From Kudoa neothunni (Eukaryota > Cnidaria), in assembly GCA_964304625.1 (NCBI GenBank), contig OZ199839.1:10726001-10790000 (forward strand): a DNA stretch of 64,000 nt, read 5' to 3'. The position numbers and the translations under genes are program-made. Of the stretch, positions 53,027-64,000 are shown in pieces (the stretch's first letter is position 1; each line of letters opens with the position of its first letter). The notes beneath the pieces were generated by a model. It made no database searches. It was given only the letters and a program-made list of their open reading frames with translations, and was not told where the DNA came from.

Positions 53027-53346
53027 TTAAAGTATGAAAAAGAAAATTTGATCCAAATGTGTCAAACTAGATCACAGGTTACTGAAATTGCGTACGCAAC
53101 CCATAACACACGTCGTGTAGCGTGTGTTGCTTTAACACGTTATTTAACACTAGTAAGTACGCCCAAAAATATTACACTACTGCAAACAGGGTCCAATGGA
53201 CTCAGTTTGTAAAATGAGATTTTATGTTTGTTAATGTTTTATAAATATTCTAGAAACCAGCATAAATTTATTGTTAAGCTTTTTTAAATAAATAATATAA
53301 TGATTTATAGTCAACCTACAGAAATATGAAGAAAAACACACCATTA

Positions 53347-53890
53347 CTAAAAAAACGACAACATTGAAGAATTCAACCAAATCATGGGATTTATAATAAA
53401 AAACAAATAATTAGTTCCAACTGTAACAAGAACAGAATAATGTTGTTCACACACATTTTGCCTGCATTTAGAGTAGATAGCATTTGTTTTTATATGTGTT
53501 GAGCATGGGGAAAAATGGCATCTTTTCTTGTCACCACTCCCATTATATTTCGGCAATGTTGAAAGTGGAAGATCAATTTTATCGTTTACGTTCTTTTCAA
53601 CAATCTCATCAATTAAATTTTGTAAAATATTGACGTCTTGTTCTGCTTTTGTATTTTAGTATGAATTCTTTATATTTATTTAAATGCACAATCATTGAGT
53701 TGTAACCAGCGATGTCATGGATTTTGGAAAAATATTGTGGGTGACTATCTGAGAGTTTTTCCTCTTACAATGTCGAATTTTTCGAGTTTTCCGGTAATCA
53801 TTTTGATTGCATCATTAGCGGAAAACTTAATGCACTACTAATCGTTACACGAGGTCAACAAAAGATTAATCTGTTACCATTCCTAATTAT
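53347..53890 (-). pseudogene. Second piggyBac transposase remnant, C-terminal zinc domain
   Basis: The minus strand reads (53750-53650) YFSKIHDIAGYNSMIVHLNK, the family's last catalytic-domain helix. After a stop it continues with LIDEIVEKNVNDKIDLPLST, then KKRCHFSPCSTHIKTNAIYS, KCRQNVCEQH: the cysteine-rich domain with its CxxxC...CxxxxCxxH pattern, where one Cys pair is spaced by three. At 53190, CAGGGTCCAATGGACTC may be its outer end. This part complements what is missing from the copy in ABCF1, but it lies outside that element, in opposite orientation and upstream of the ABCF1 start, so it is a separate insertion. Confidence 0.68.
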
Positions 53891-56800
53891 TATTTTTAGA
53901 AAATATTTACAAACGTCCATAATTTGATTCGTTATAAAAATTTAATGATATAACTAAACTAACATAACAAAGAACAGAATATGGAATGATTCTTCCTTTA
54001 AAGTACATGGAAAGAAATAACTAAAAATTAAAAAATTTTATTTTATATTAATTTTTTTAATAAACATAGTAATCTTCATATTGGCTTATAAAACATATTT
54101 TGGATTTTGGATTTTGAATTTGTTTTGCCAAATTATTTTGTTGTAGTCTACGTTATTACTTGAAAAATTACGATAATAACTAATTTTGTTGTGCATACAA
54201 CTTAATCTCCTTCTTAAAACATTCGACAACTAGCATTACATTGTGCTTATTTAGGTCCTCTTATCAATATCGCATATTATGATTTGAATAAAAAGTTTTA
54301 AATATATTAAAGTTTTAGTTTTTTTTCAAATTAATTTTAATTAATTTATGATAAAGAATTGAAAGATTCTATGGATAGCTAAATATTACAAAAATCATTT
54401 TCCATGGATATTTATAATCTATAAATTCTTGAAATTAGAATAAAAAATATTGTTTATCATTTTTAGTTCAATAATATACAAAAAAATAATTTACTACAAT
54501 TAAGTCGCTTTATTTGATCAATTTATACTTGGAGCAAAAAGAGGTCTACTGAACCTTTGTGTAACATTTTGAAAAAGCTGATAAAAACCATACATAAAGG
54601 GAAAATTATTTTTGATTCCAATGAATATAATTCCATTAAAATTATGATATAATTTACGTAACATTAATTTTCTTATATAGAATATCCCTATAATTTTATA
54701 TGAATTTAATTAAATTTTGGACCAAAAATGGGCCCACTGAGCTTTCTAGGGTTATAGTAAAGGGTAAGATATTATTATTAATTTCTCTATATACGATGTA
54801 CATTAATGTTAAAATCTGCCGTTGTACTTATACTTGGAAAAAAGTATGTAACTATAATCTTATAGAGGCGAGACAACTAGGGGAGCCAATTGAGTATGAT
54901 TTATGATGAAAATCATATTTGTTGTGGTAAATTTTCTAATATATTTGTTTTTTGCTGTATGACTAGATTATAAATATCAGTGTAAATTCACAAGTATCTA
55001 AAATTTTTCTGATATATACATTGATGTTACGTTGTTAATAAATTTTATAAATGATATTTTCTCTATCAGTATAATTTCGCATTTTATTATATATCGAATT
55101 AGAATGTTGATGAGTACATCACAAATATTTGTATTTGTTCTAGTAAAAAGCTGAAAATACTTTTATATTATTAAAGATATCTGGGGAGGGGGTCGACAAA
55201 AAAAAATTTGGAGACCCCTATTGTAGACTATTAATTTATATGATTTCTTCAAGATTTTTTAGGCTATTCGCAACAGTCCTATCCAGCGATTTTGGAATAG
55301 CATCGATTTTTATTGAGACTAGCTCAAATCACTTCTTAGTAATTGAATCTAGTTATTAATGCTAAATATTTTATATGTCGTATAAGATAATTTAAGTAAA
55401 TTTAAACAATAGTTTTGGCCAATATAAATTATAATAACGAATTGGGTTCATGTCAAATCGTTTACACATTAATCTTCCCATGATCACTATCACGTTGATA
55501 CATTGGGTGATAGAATGGTTACTAATCCCCCGAAACTGTGAAAATAATGTGTAAGAATATCACATTCAATTTGACTCTTTATTCGGCACGATCATATAGT
55601 AAACATATAATGCTGTTCAACCTTCTAAGTGTAGTGATGAATTTTTAATCTTCAATTTTATATATCAAACTCAGAAGTAATTTTTTTATATTGCAAGTTA
55701 TCTCGTATTATTTTATCTTATCTAACTAAAAAAGTAAACAAACAAATTTATTTATTTATTCGAAAACAAAATTTATACACAAACACCCTCCAAGTACGTT
55801 TAGGGTATTTTTATATCCTGTACGCTTTTACTCAAAATGTTTTAAAATAAAATTTTTTTATTCTCTGTATATTTTTTTTTTACTGATTTCAAGTCTCTTA
55901 TTCTCTAGTGAGGCTCCTACAATCGATCGATATTTTTGTGAAAATTATCCAATTGATTTTGATTTCGTTTCTTCAATGCCTTTACGGATGACATTTAGAG
56001 GATAAACTAAAGTGTTTTTACAGTTGTATAATTGACTCCTGTTTGATAACAATGTTGTAATATTGTATTATATTTTCCTTCTGTTATTAGATTTAATTTG
56101 TTGTCATTAAATTTAATCAATTTTTTAAAACAAAATATGGCAAGAAAAACTTCGTAAAATAATAAATCATGTGATCAGCTTGACTTTAAATAGGAATGGC
56201 TGTTAGCTCGGTAAATAATATTCAAGTGACGCTAGTTTTTGACTACGTTCAATTATACCTGGCCCGCCGCTACGCTCTTGGGGTCAGGAATAATTAAATG
56301 TAGCTGATTTAAAAAATAAAATCTGCGAACAGCTCACAAGTAAGAGTTCTTGAGACTACATATTTCTACTGTGCAAGCGTACATGCCATGCATACATGGG
56401 GTTTAGGATCAAATTTTACTGTGTCAATAGCCCCTGCCAATAATAATAATAATAATAATAAACTCAGCAATATAACCGCGCGTAGTCATAGTCAAGAGAT
56501 AAGCCAAATGTCAAATCCAATTTTAAAAATTTATCAAAAAAAAACATAAGCGTTTTTCACAATAACAACCAAACACTAAATAAATCACGCAATAAATTAA
56601 ACCCAATACTAGAAGAAAATATGATGCGAAGAGAGACCCCAAAAAATCAACGGAATCCAAAGAACAAAAAACAGCCACATTAATGATCACTATGTTTTCA
56701 CATGAAGCGAAGTACAACTTTTACAAGTCAAACATAGAATCGCAGGTGTCTATATCACGATATCTTCCGTACGATCTAGGATTTCGTAAATGGGAGTGTT

Positions 56801-56935
56801 CAGTCGAATGGAGTGACAAGTCTTTGACAGAAACACTTAGATTTTCAGCCTTGGACTCAGAACCTCTAGTGAAGTGGGATGTCTTTTGAAGGGCATCACC
56901 TAAACACAAAAGGTCATAATAAGCCAATCATTAGT
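53891..56935. other. Intergenic region, AT-rich with repeat fragments
   Basis: Between the piggyBac remnant and SRRT. At 55187-55228 GGGGTCGACAAAAAAAAATT and GGAGACCCCTATTG look like the right end of a hAT MITE whose left end is unclear. A repeat copy at 56195-56395 is listed separately and (TAA)n occurs at 56441-56460. No host exon was recognised. Confidence 0.5.
56195..56395 (-). repeat. Repeat block shared inverted with 42.8-42.95 kb
   Basis: The reverse complement reads GAGCGTAGCGGCGGGCCAGG followed by TATAATTGAACGTAGTCAAA; the plus strand at 42890-42925 reads the same with one or two changes. Similarity continues outward on both sides (GTACGCTTG; ATTATTCCTGACC). The GCGGCGGGCC core is typical of hAT-Charlie-type MITEs. 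Confidence 0.6.
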
Positions 56936-59207
56936 TTAGTATAGAAACCGATGATTACCATTGGTTCTAGATCTTTTTTTGAACGAATTGAAGTTGAAGG
57001 GTAAATTCTTGAACCGGCTTTTCACAAAATTATTAAAATATACAACATCGATTCGTAGCTGCAAAAGTTTATCGGTGTGTTTTGTGAGTATGTGTTTTCG
57101 AACGTATTCGGGGCTTTTAAATTTTTTCATTGAAAGTGGGCACAAGAATTTTTCGTCGGTAATTTTCTGGGTGTTAGCTTCGATGAAAGCTTCTACCTCT
57201 CTGCACAAAACAAACCAATCAATATCATACAATGGCAATTATGTTTTACTTTTCGACATCTTTTAGTTCTGTTACCGAAACGGTGCTATCTTCTTCATCG
57301 TTGTCGTTAACGAGTGGGTCGAATTTGGCGGACATTTCCGACTTGTAACTTTCAAGTGCTTCCTCATCAGTGACCTTTAACATTTGATCATCGATATTTA
57401 GCAACGAGTCTGTTTCTTTGTTGGAATCATTCTCAGAACAGGCTCGAATTGTGATTGTGCTGCATCTCACATTTCTGAGATGTTCATAGGGATAGTCGGT
57501 CAACGCATAATAATCAATAGAATAAACAACTCTCAGGTAGAGAATAGCTGGGTCGAGTATATGTTTTATGTGTTCGATGTCAATACTTTCCGAGGATTGT
57601 ATCAACAGTTGTTGATGAAGTTCACGTAAGGGGTTTAAAATGGGATTCTCTGACGGCAATTCTATTCCATTGAAAAACTGGGTGTCTTCTGGCGACAACA
57701 ATTTGTCGTAAGCAGCAACAATTCCATCGAAAGTAGTTGTTAAAGACACGTCATCTTCGGGGGTGCTTTCAGTGTTGATAGACATGAGAAAATTGTTGTC
57801 GATAGGTTCCACTTTGTTGAACACATTATATTTGGTATCGAGTTTTTCAATCAAATCACACACATAATGCACATCGTAGATGATCATGTCGAGAGTGTGA
57901 TTGTGACCTTTTTTCAATTCCTCACATTTGACACGTCTCGTAAGCTCATAGTTGGGTCGTACATATAGACTGTTGTTGTCACGGAATTTGGTTGAGTTGA
58001 TTTTATCGGTGATTTCACGCACGTCACTATCATTCTTGAAAGAAATGTATGCACGTCGAAAATCTTTTCTACCCAAAATTGGCTCCGATACATACACACG
58101 TAAAAATCCATCAATATCTTTGTAGGTGTTGTAGATTTCATCACGAGACGCATCAACTGGAATAGCTCTAATATTGAAACCAACAATGTGATGTTTTCCA
58201 TCGACGTTGCACTCATTGGTGAAATCAGGCCGTAGATTTTCCTGAGTGAAACCACCATCAGTGACGTCGGTGATATTAAGTTTGCTTCGTTGATGGGATT
58301 TTTCATCAAAATCCAACTCATCATTCGGCGAAGACGATTCATTATTTTCATTGTTTGTAGTCTCAGCTTTGACAGCATGTTTCTCGTGTAACGCATCCTT
58401 GCATTTGTTCAATTCGTCCATATCTCCACACTCCAATAGGATATTCAAAAAAATGAGAAATTGGTGCAATTTCTGATACACACCTTTCGAGTTAGAATCC
58501 AACACAAGATCACTTATCAAACCTTGATTACACAAAATCACAAATATATGCAATCTGATTTGAAGGCATTTTCGGTGAAAATTCGATTCACACTTTTTCC
58601 ACCATGGATGAAACTTCAGAATCAACCAATCACATTGTTTATAATTTTTGAAAAATGGATCAAGTTGTTGATTGGAAAACATTTTCACATATTCGTAATA
58701 AGCATTAACCGCTTCCTCCGGACCCACATGGTCATCCAGTGTTAGAACAAAATCTTTGAAATTGTTCATGCGAGGCACAACACTGTTATAGGAGGGGACC
58801 GAGGACTCAAATGTTATTTGATTGGAGTAATTGTTGCTGGTGGCGGAATAGCGGGTACGTTTATGTGGAGTGTAATGATCGTGTTCCTTCGGAGAGCGAT
58901 CTCCATTGCCACTGTATCTGGAGCTCCGGTAGTGGCGATAATTGTTGTCCCTGTAGTGGGATCTACTATGATTGAACATCTCATTGTGTGTACGTTTGCG
59001 ATAGTTATTAGATGGACGATAGGTGTTTGACAGCCGTCTGTAACCTCCTCCGCCACCTGGACTTTCATCACTGCTTGAATCGGAAAATGCATCAATAGAA
59101 AGATGTTTGCGTAAAGCCTTGTTTCCAGATTGTTTTCGGTTGCTATCTTGCATTGTTCCAGGAGTATCTATCTGGTTGGCATTGTCACTTCGTACTGATT
59201 CTGGCAT
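56936..59207 (-). CDS. SRRT: SRRT/ARS2, cap-binding-complex adaptor
   Basis: ARS2 links the nuclear cap-binding complex to microRNA processing, RNA 3'-end formation and decay. Two exons, 57250-59207 and 56936-57200 (49-nt intron), about 740 residues against 876 in human. Order: Ser/Arg/Tyr-rich N-terminus ([20 protein letters not shown]), SERRATE N-domain ([30 protein letters not shown]), acidic linker, RRM-like domain ([37 protein letters not shown]), [20 protein letters not shown], then the zinc finger [20 protein letters not shown] with LTKH, and [10 protein letters not shown]. The human proline/glycine-rich tail is almost absent (ends TNGNHRFLY). The start is the first ATG in the frame; a 5' exon is possible because the frame stays open 4 codons above it. 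Confidence 0.93.
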
Positions 59208-59953
59208 CGCTTCAATCAACCACTCCTTGATTTAGAATGTGGTGCTTGCGCATACTCCAATAACAAAAATGCGACTTAACGCTGTAAGCACTTGAATTCG
59301 ACCAAATACTAATTTATCTTCAAGTACCACTTAGAAAGATCATATAAAAATTCAAACTCTAAATTTAGTTGAAAAATATAATATAGCATCTATTTTAATA
59401 TATGTATAAGATTTACAGTTATTTAGTTGAAAAAAATTTGAAATTTTAAGCAAAATTGATTTCCTTATTAAATTATAATTATCGCGATTAGCTAACTTAA
59501 TGATACTATAGTAAGGTAATTGATATTACGCATTTATTCGGGTAAACGCGCCTGCGCACTAATATAAAAATCAGTGAATTTTGTGTTGAACTAATGCACT
59601 CTTTATTAAAACTCACAATACATACATACATACTTATATGAAATAGCTCTGAGTTGTTTTTAAAGTATGAGTTTCGATATAATATTTATATGAATGAAAT
59701 GTGAGATTATATTGTATGTGAGGTGCTTTAAATAACCCTTTTTGTATGTTTTCCGCTTGATTTAACACCGTCGGAATAGTGGAGCAAAATTGGGGTTTAT
59801 ATAATAGTTGGAAACTCAAATAAGGTCTAATCGAGCGTTGTCGGTATCAAATAAACTTTTGATATAAATTAATGAAAATGGGATCGTCGTTTATTTTTGT
59901 TGAATCTTTATGACTCATATTTGACGAGTGTTGAGAAATATGTGTTTCTGATA

Positions 59954-59992
59954 TTAACCCTCTAACGGACTTTAGGGTCTGTAGTGTCATGT
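59954..59992. mobile_element. piggyBac-like terminus
   Basis: TTAA at 59954-59957 is followed by CCCTCTAACGGACTTTAGGG and TCTGTAG. The reverse complement of 62748-62780 reads CCTCCAGCGGACTTTGGAGT, then CTGTGGGACCCC, a clear partner in type. That far end has no TTAA, so the two may belong to different copies. Confidence 0.45.
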
Positions 59993-60027
59993 TGGTAGAT
60001 TAACAAACCATTCGATAGGGGGCGTAA

Positions 60028-60082
60028 TTATTATTATTGTTATTATTATTGTTGCTTTGTGGTGTCTCTCTCTCTCTCTCTT
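60028..60082. repeat. Microsatellites (TTA)n and (TC)n
   Basis: A run of ATT/TTA triplets with two TTG interruptions (about 60028-60053), followed after a short gap by a CT dinucleotide run (about 60065-60081). Confidence 0.8.
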
Positions 60083-60439
60083 GCGTTCACAGTATGTAGG
60101 ACCCCCTGTTTTTTGGCTTAATCTAATTAAATAATTATGGAAATGTGATCCTTGAATCATCACAAAATTCCATCTACACAATATTTATAAAATCACACTT
60201 TACTTATTAAATTAATCCTCAATAATCAGATCTGGCGCTATTTTGCAGTCATGCGCAATGAATATAAATATGCAAATTTTGAAGGATGTTAATCAAATAG
60301 GTGAAAATGCAGAATATGGTCAACACGTGCGAAAATAATCCACGTGGATTAACGAAAACCCCTCTAAAATGAAATTATTATAACTTGTTGCTTATCTATC
60401 TAATTACGACAGCGTATTAAGTTCTTGTTTCAAAAATAA

Positions 60440-61249
60440 ACTTGAAAGCTGGCGCCAAATGTTTGTCCTCAATGTGGAATGCAAAGGAGATCAATCAATT
60501 TTAATTATATTGACTATCTCATATGGAGTTGTCGTTTAAATGGTTGTAACACAAAACTTTCGATATAATCCAATTCATTTTTTAGCAATTCGAAGAGGCC
60601 ATTTTCAAATATTGTTCTTTTTATTCATTTATGGGTGAATAACTAACCATCTGGAATAATAATTAATGATTTTGAGTACGCATCCCATACAGTAGTGGAT
60701 TGGAATCGTTTCATAAGATCATTTGGTGTTGATCATTACGAACGAAACCTCATCGACAAGATAGGAGGACGAAATAAGATTGTGGAACTTGATGAAACCA
60801 TCATTGTCCGACGTAAATATAATCGCGGAAGAGTTATATACGAACAATGGCTCTTCGGAGGGATATGTCGCAAACAAGATTAAAACCACAGTTTTGAAAC
60901 TTTTGTTGAGTTCGTTGACGACAGAACGGCATCAACTCTTATTGGAATTATTCAGTGATGGATTGAGCTAGGCACTACTATTATTACTGACGGATGGCGA
61001 GGTTACAACAATATTGGGCAACTTGGGATGAATCATTTTGTAATCATGCATGATGAAAACTTTGTTGATCCAGAAAATCGTGAGGTTCATACCCAAAACA
61101 CTCAAAATCTTTGGCTACGTTTAAACGTTTAAAAAGGCTACGACGAGCCAAACGAACCCATAGAAACCCCCATGACTGGCAATGGGAATACATTACCGAA
61201 TTTTTGTTTTGAAAACAAAAGAGCATTTATTCAGCTCGCTAAAAAATGA
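60440..61249 (+). pseudogene. Merlin/IS1595-type transposase remnant, catalytic half
   Basis: Plus-strand frames carry a weak zinc-ribbon/HTH part (near 60510-60700, ending SHTVVDWNRFIRSFGVDHYE) and then the ISXO2-like catalytic domain: NKIVELDETIIVRRKYNRGR (first Asp), FVDDRTASTLIGIIQ in another frame, TTIITDGWRGYNNI (second Asp), FVDPENREVHTQN (the H/E block), then KRLRRAKRTHRNPHDWQWEY, ending at 61249. At least three frame changes are needed. It differs in sequence from the Merlin fragment at 32.5 kb, so it is a second copy or family. Confidence 0.75.
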
Positions 61250-62747
61250 GACAACTCTAAACTATAAATTTTAATTTATAAATTATAGATTATTAGAGTT
61301 TTTATTAATCTTCCTGAATTATTTGCGCTTGCGCGGTTACTATCTACATTTTTACCCAGTTGTGTAATTGTGTATTAGGAGTAAGATTACAATTTGAATT
61401 CTCACACACTAACAATGTGATATTTTCATCCTATCATTTCCGTACAAAATTTACCACTTTTTTTTAAGTTGAAATCTTATTTGATCAATATATATTGGAA
61501 TCAGTTCTTATGTAATTGCTTTCGTTTATAATTCTTTTCAATTGTTGGATGTACAAAGTTAAAATCAACTCATTTAAGAAATCACACCTTTACATATTTT
61601 TCTCTTCGAAGATATGTTTATATAGACACATTCAATCGACCAATTTTACGTTTAATGTATAGAACCCACCATAGGCCACATTCAGCTAAAATAGCTGAAT
61701 TCATAGACATGTATTGCTTAAATGAGCATCTTCGTTTGAATATGCTCATTTAGGCTGCTTATCAACAGTAATATCTTCATTAGAATACAAACGCAGTCAA
61801 GATTCCAGCCCCCATGTGTAAATATGTTAAGACTTGGACAAAACTTGCCTAATTTCATCCTTTCAGATCTGATATTTGATCATCAAAATATAGGTACCTT
61901 AATATTTACTGAAAACACTTGAAGAGAAAGAATACACATATGCTTTACGATCAACCGAATTAAATTATTCTAGCATAGGCTCTTCTCAGTCCTTACGTGC
62001 ACCAGTTAAAATTAGGGTTCCAACAAATTCCCTCAGTCCAACTTCATCCATGTTGGTCTGAGATTTATGAAATGTAATTTCCAAATTATATTAGCGAGCA
62101 TTATTATCACCTGACAAACAGCAACAACAATAAAAATATATTGAAACTATCCAAAATGTGTTCTGGGTTCTCTACAAACAAAAAGCAATTGGGCTAGAAT
62201 TACATTTCATGATATTCTAAACTGATTTCCTTGAAGATGGTGGCCAGCTTAGTTATAAAATTATTCCGCTTTTGTTGTTTGCAGAATTTGTTGATAACTT
62301 AGCTATTGATATTTCATTCGACCATTTATATACTTCAATTGTTGTTTCATCAAAATCGTTACTAATAGATTGGAATTTGCCGCTGAAATAACGATAACGG
62401 CTCTTCGTTGTCCAAAACACCATTTATTAATAAAAAGGGAACATGTACTGAGTGAAACACTTTAAATGCTTCAAAAATTTAACTTTACCAATTAAAATGT
62501 TATTACTAAAAAAAATAAAGAGAATATTTTTAAATTAACTAATTTTTCTAGTTTATACACTGTGATTATAAGCAAATAACAACGACAGATAACGGGGCTC
62601 CGGTGAATCTTTTCGTAACAAATTATCAAGGACTAACTCGTATAGTGATCACTGATTTTATTGATATTGTGTCGATAGAATTACTTAATATTCCATAGAT
62701 CGCATTTTCCTAATTTTTCAATTAGATCAAGTCAAAAAAACCTGGGG

Positions 62748-62780
62748 TCCCACAGACTCCAAAGTCCGCTGGAGGATGGA
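62748..62780. mobile_element. piggyBac-like terminus, inverted
   Basis: GGGGTCCCACAGACTCCAAA followed by GTCCGCTGGAGG; the reverse complement matches the piggyBac-like end at 59958. No TTAA follows, so the outermost bases are changed or lost. Confidence 0.4.
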
Positions 62781-64000
62781 TTTTGATTTTCATGTCATGC
62801 CATGTAATAGCAGCTATAATCTACAAATACAGCAATATATACTTTACATAAATATAGAGGAATAACCAAGATTACAGACTTGGACGTATATTAGAAAAAA
62901 TTTTATGGGCAATATAACTCAACGTTCGGAAAAATTCTCCCAAATTGGGAATGCGAGAATCCGCTGTGGATCATTACATCAAAATCCCCAAAGTTAATTA
63001 GATGATTTTTCACTTATTTAATTCACATTAAAATATTGGATTAGGGTTATTTTGTTAAATACTTCCCTAATAATCTGGCGAATAATTTAAATTTTATTAT
63101 ATTAGCCATAAAATTTTATTATAGACATTTTTTTCGTTTTTTAATTTAAATTTGTAAAAATAGAACTAAACTTGATATGACAATTTACGTAAAAATAATT
63201 TGACCGTAGGAAAATAAGTTTTACGAAACAATTTATTTTAAGAAATTAAGCTCCAAATTAATTTCAATTAACCCATGTGTGTTTAATGTTGATTTAAAAT
63301 GTAAATGAACACGAGAAAGAATTGCATCTCCATGGTGTTCTATTTTGAATACATTTTTTTAAATAATTTTTAAAATTTTATGACGATTTTTATATGTTTA
63401 AAAACAAATTAAAAATAGTTATATTAAAATATAATATAAGAATAGGCTTCAAAAAATTTGAAACGGCGTCATTTTTAGAAATGGATTAAAAAATAATCGT
63501 AACACATTCCATTAAATATTTGTGTTAAAATATAATTTTTCATTGTTTTAAAACATTCATATATATTTTTATAAAGTTTTGACATTAATTTAAAAATGTT
63601 ATACGGGGATTATTATTTTTTATTATCTTATAAATCATTATTTATAATTATATACCTAATTCGAGATGAAATGCTGTATGTATTAAAACTCAATATTTTT
63701 GGATATGGATTAGCAATTTATTGCACATTTTTTTAGAAGCTTCAGTTTTAAATATTTTTCGATATGGAATAGTTTTGATAATGAGAAGCTGACATCAAAA
63801 TTGACGCATTTGCACCAAAAAATCGATATAAACATATTGATTAAATTTATTTATTTTGTTTTCAGATCAAATGCAAAATAAGTTTAAACGCATTTTGAAG
63901 ACTGTAAAATTTTCACCTAGTTATAATACATACGACTAAGATTTTTATTTAATTTCTATTTTTTATTGTAATTTGATGATAATGACTGACAAAAACTATT

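Larger units (their letters stand above)
59208..64000. other. Intergenic region with transposon remnants
   Basis: No host exon was recognised. It holds piggyBac-like ends at 59958-59990 and 62748-62780, a Merlin transposase fossil, short microsatellites, and small hairpins at about 61683-61701 (CAGCTAAAATAGCTGAATT) and 61718-61752 (AAATGAGCAT...ATGCTCATTT). From 62800 to 64000 the sequence is very AT-rich and featureless. Confidence 0.5.

Noticed and set aside
54700-54906. A 68-codon plus-strand ORF.
   Set aside because: No recognisable domain, no splice context, in an AT-rich desert; likely chance.
59954-62780. One 2.8-kb piggyBac element containing the Merlin remnant.
   Set aside because: The ends match in type, but the right one lacks TTAA and the interior is Merlin-like, not piggyBac; pairing is unproven.

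Overview
The window is nuclear DNA from an AT-rich, intron-rich eukaryote, almost certainly a metazoan. It carries animal-type genes (ELMO, P2X receptor, SRRT/ARS2, TMED/p24, GPALPP1, ABCF1, NMNAT, NAGK). Genes are compact and use the standard code. About 40 introns can be placed in confident genes, and nearly all are 40-111 nt with GT-AG ends. The strong AT bias, tiny introns and heavy load of decayed DNA transposons would suit a derived parasitic animal such as a myxozoan, but the sequence alone does not prove that.

Layout. 1-2.6 kb: the 3' end of an ELMO gene, then a shortened second ELMO-like copy in tandem. 5.1-7.5 kb: HINT1 (+) and a complete nine-exon P2X receptor (-), converging with 36 bp between stop codons. 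10.4-11.1 kb: NMNAT. 13.3-14.5 kb: N-acetylglucosamine kinase. 17.5-18.8 kb: ribosomal protein eL43 (-) and tubulin cofactor A (+), divergent from a shared 377-bp promoter. 19.4-19.9 kb: an unrecognised four-exon gene of 114 codons. 25.7-28.3 kb: oligosaccharyltransferase subunit STT3, whose splice sites and protein similarity are kept but whose large exons carry many single-base frame shifts. 35.0-36.9 kb: a TMED/p24 cargo receptor (+) converging on GPALPP1 (-). 43.9-45.0 kb: two small, possibly secreted, related WCxxC peptides (-). 46.7-53.0 kb: ABCF1 (-, 13 exons), with a 2.6-kb piggyBac element inside its eighth intron. 56.9-59.2 kb: SRRT/ARS2 (-).

The gene-poor stretches hold hAT elements and MITEs (three with 8-bp target duplications, two of them 7/8 matching and one imperfect), piggyBac pieces and solitary piggyBac-like ends, two Merlin (IS1595-type) transposase remnants, a pogo/Tigger remnant, a Tc1/mariner remnant, a hAT transposase C-terminus and several dispersed repeats. 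All are plain DNA transposons; no retrovirus-like or Polinton-like element was recognised. No CRISPR array, rRNA or convincing tRNA was seen.

The genes are mostly unrelated housekeeping functions: secretory pathway (STT3, TMED), translation (ABCF1, eL43), RNA processing (SRRT), NAD and amino-sugar metabolism (NMNAT, NAGK), and signalling (ELMO, P2X). Nothing suggests operons. Close spacing and convergent or divergent pairing reflect a compact gene neighbourhood.
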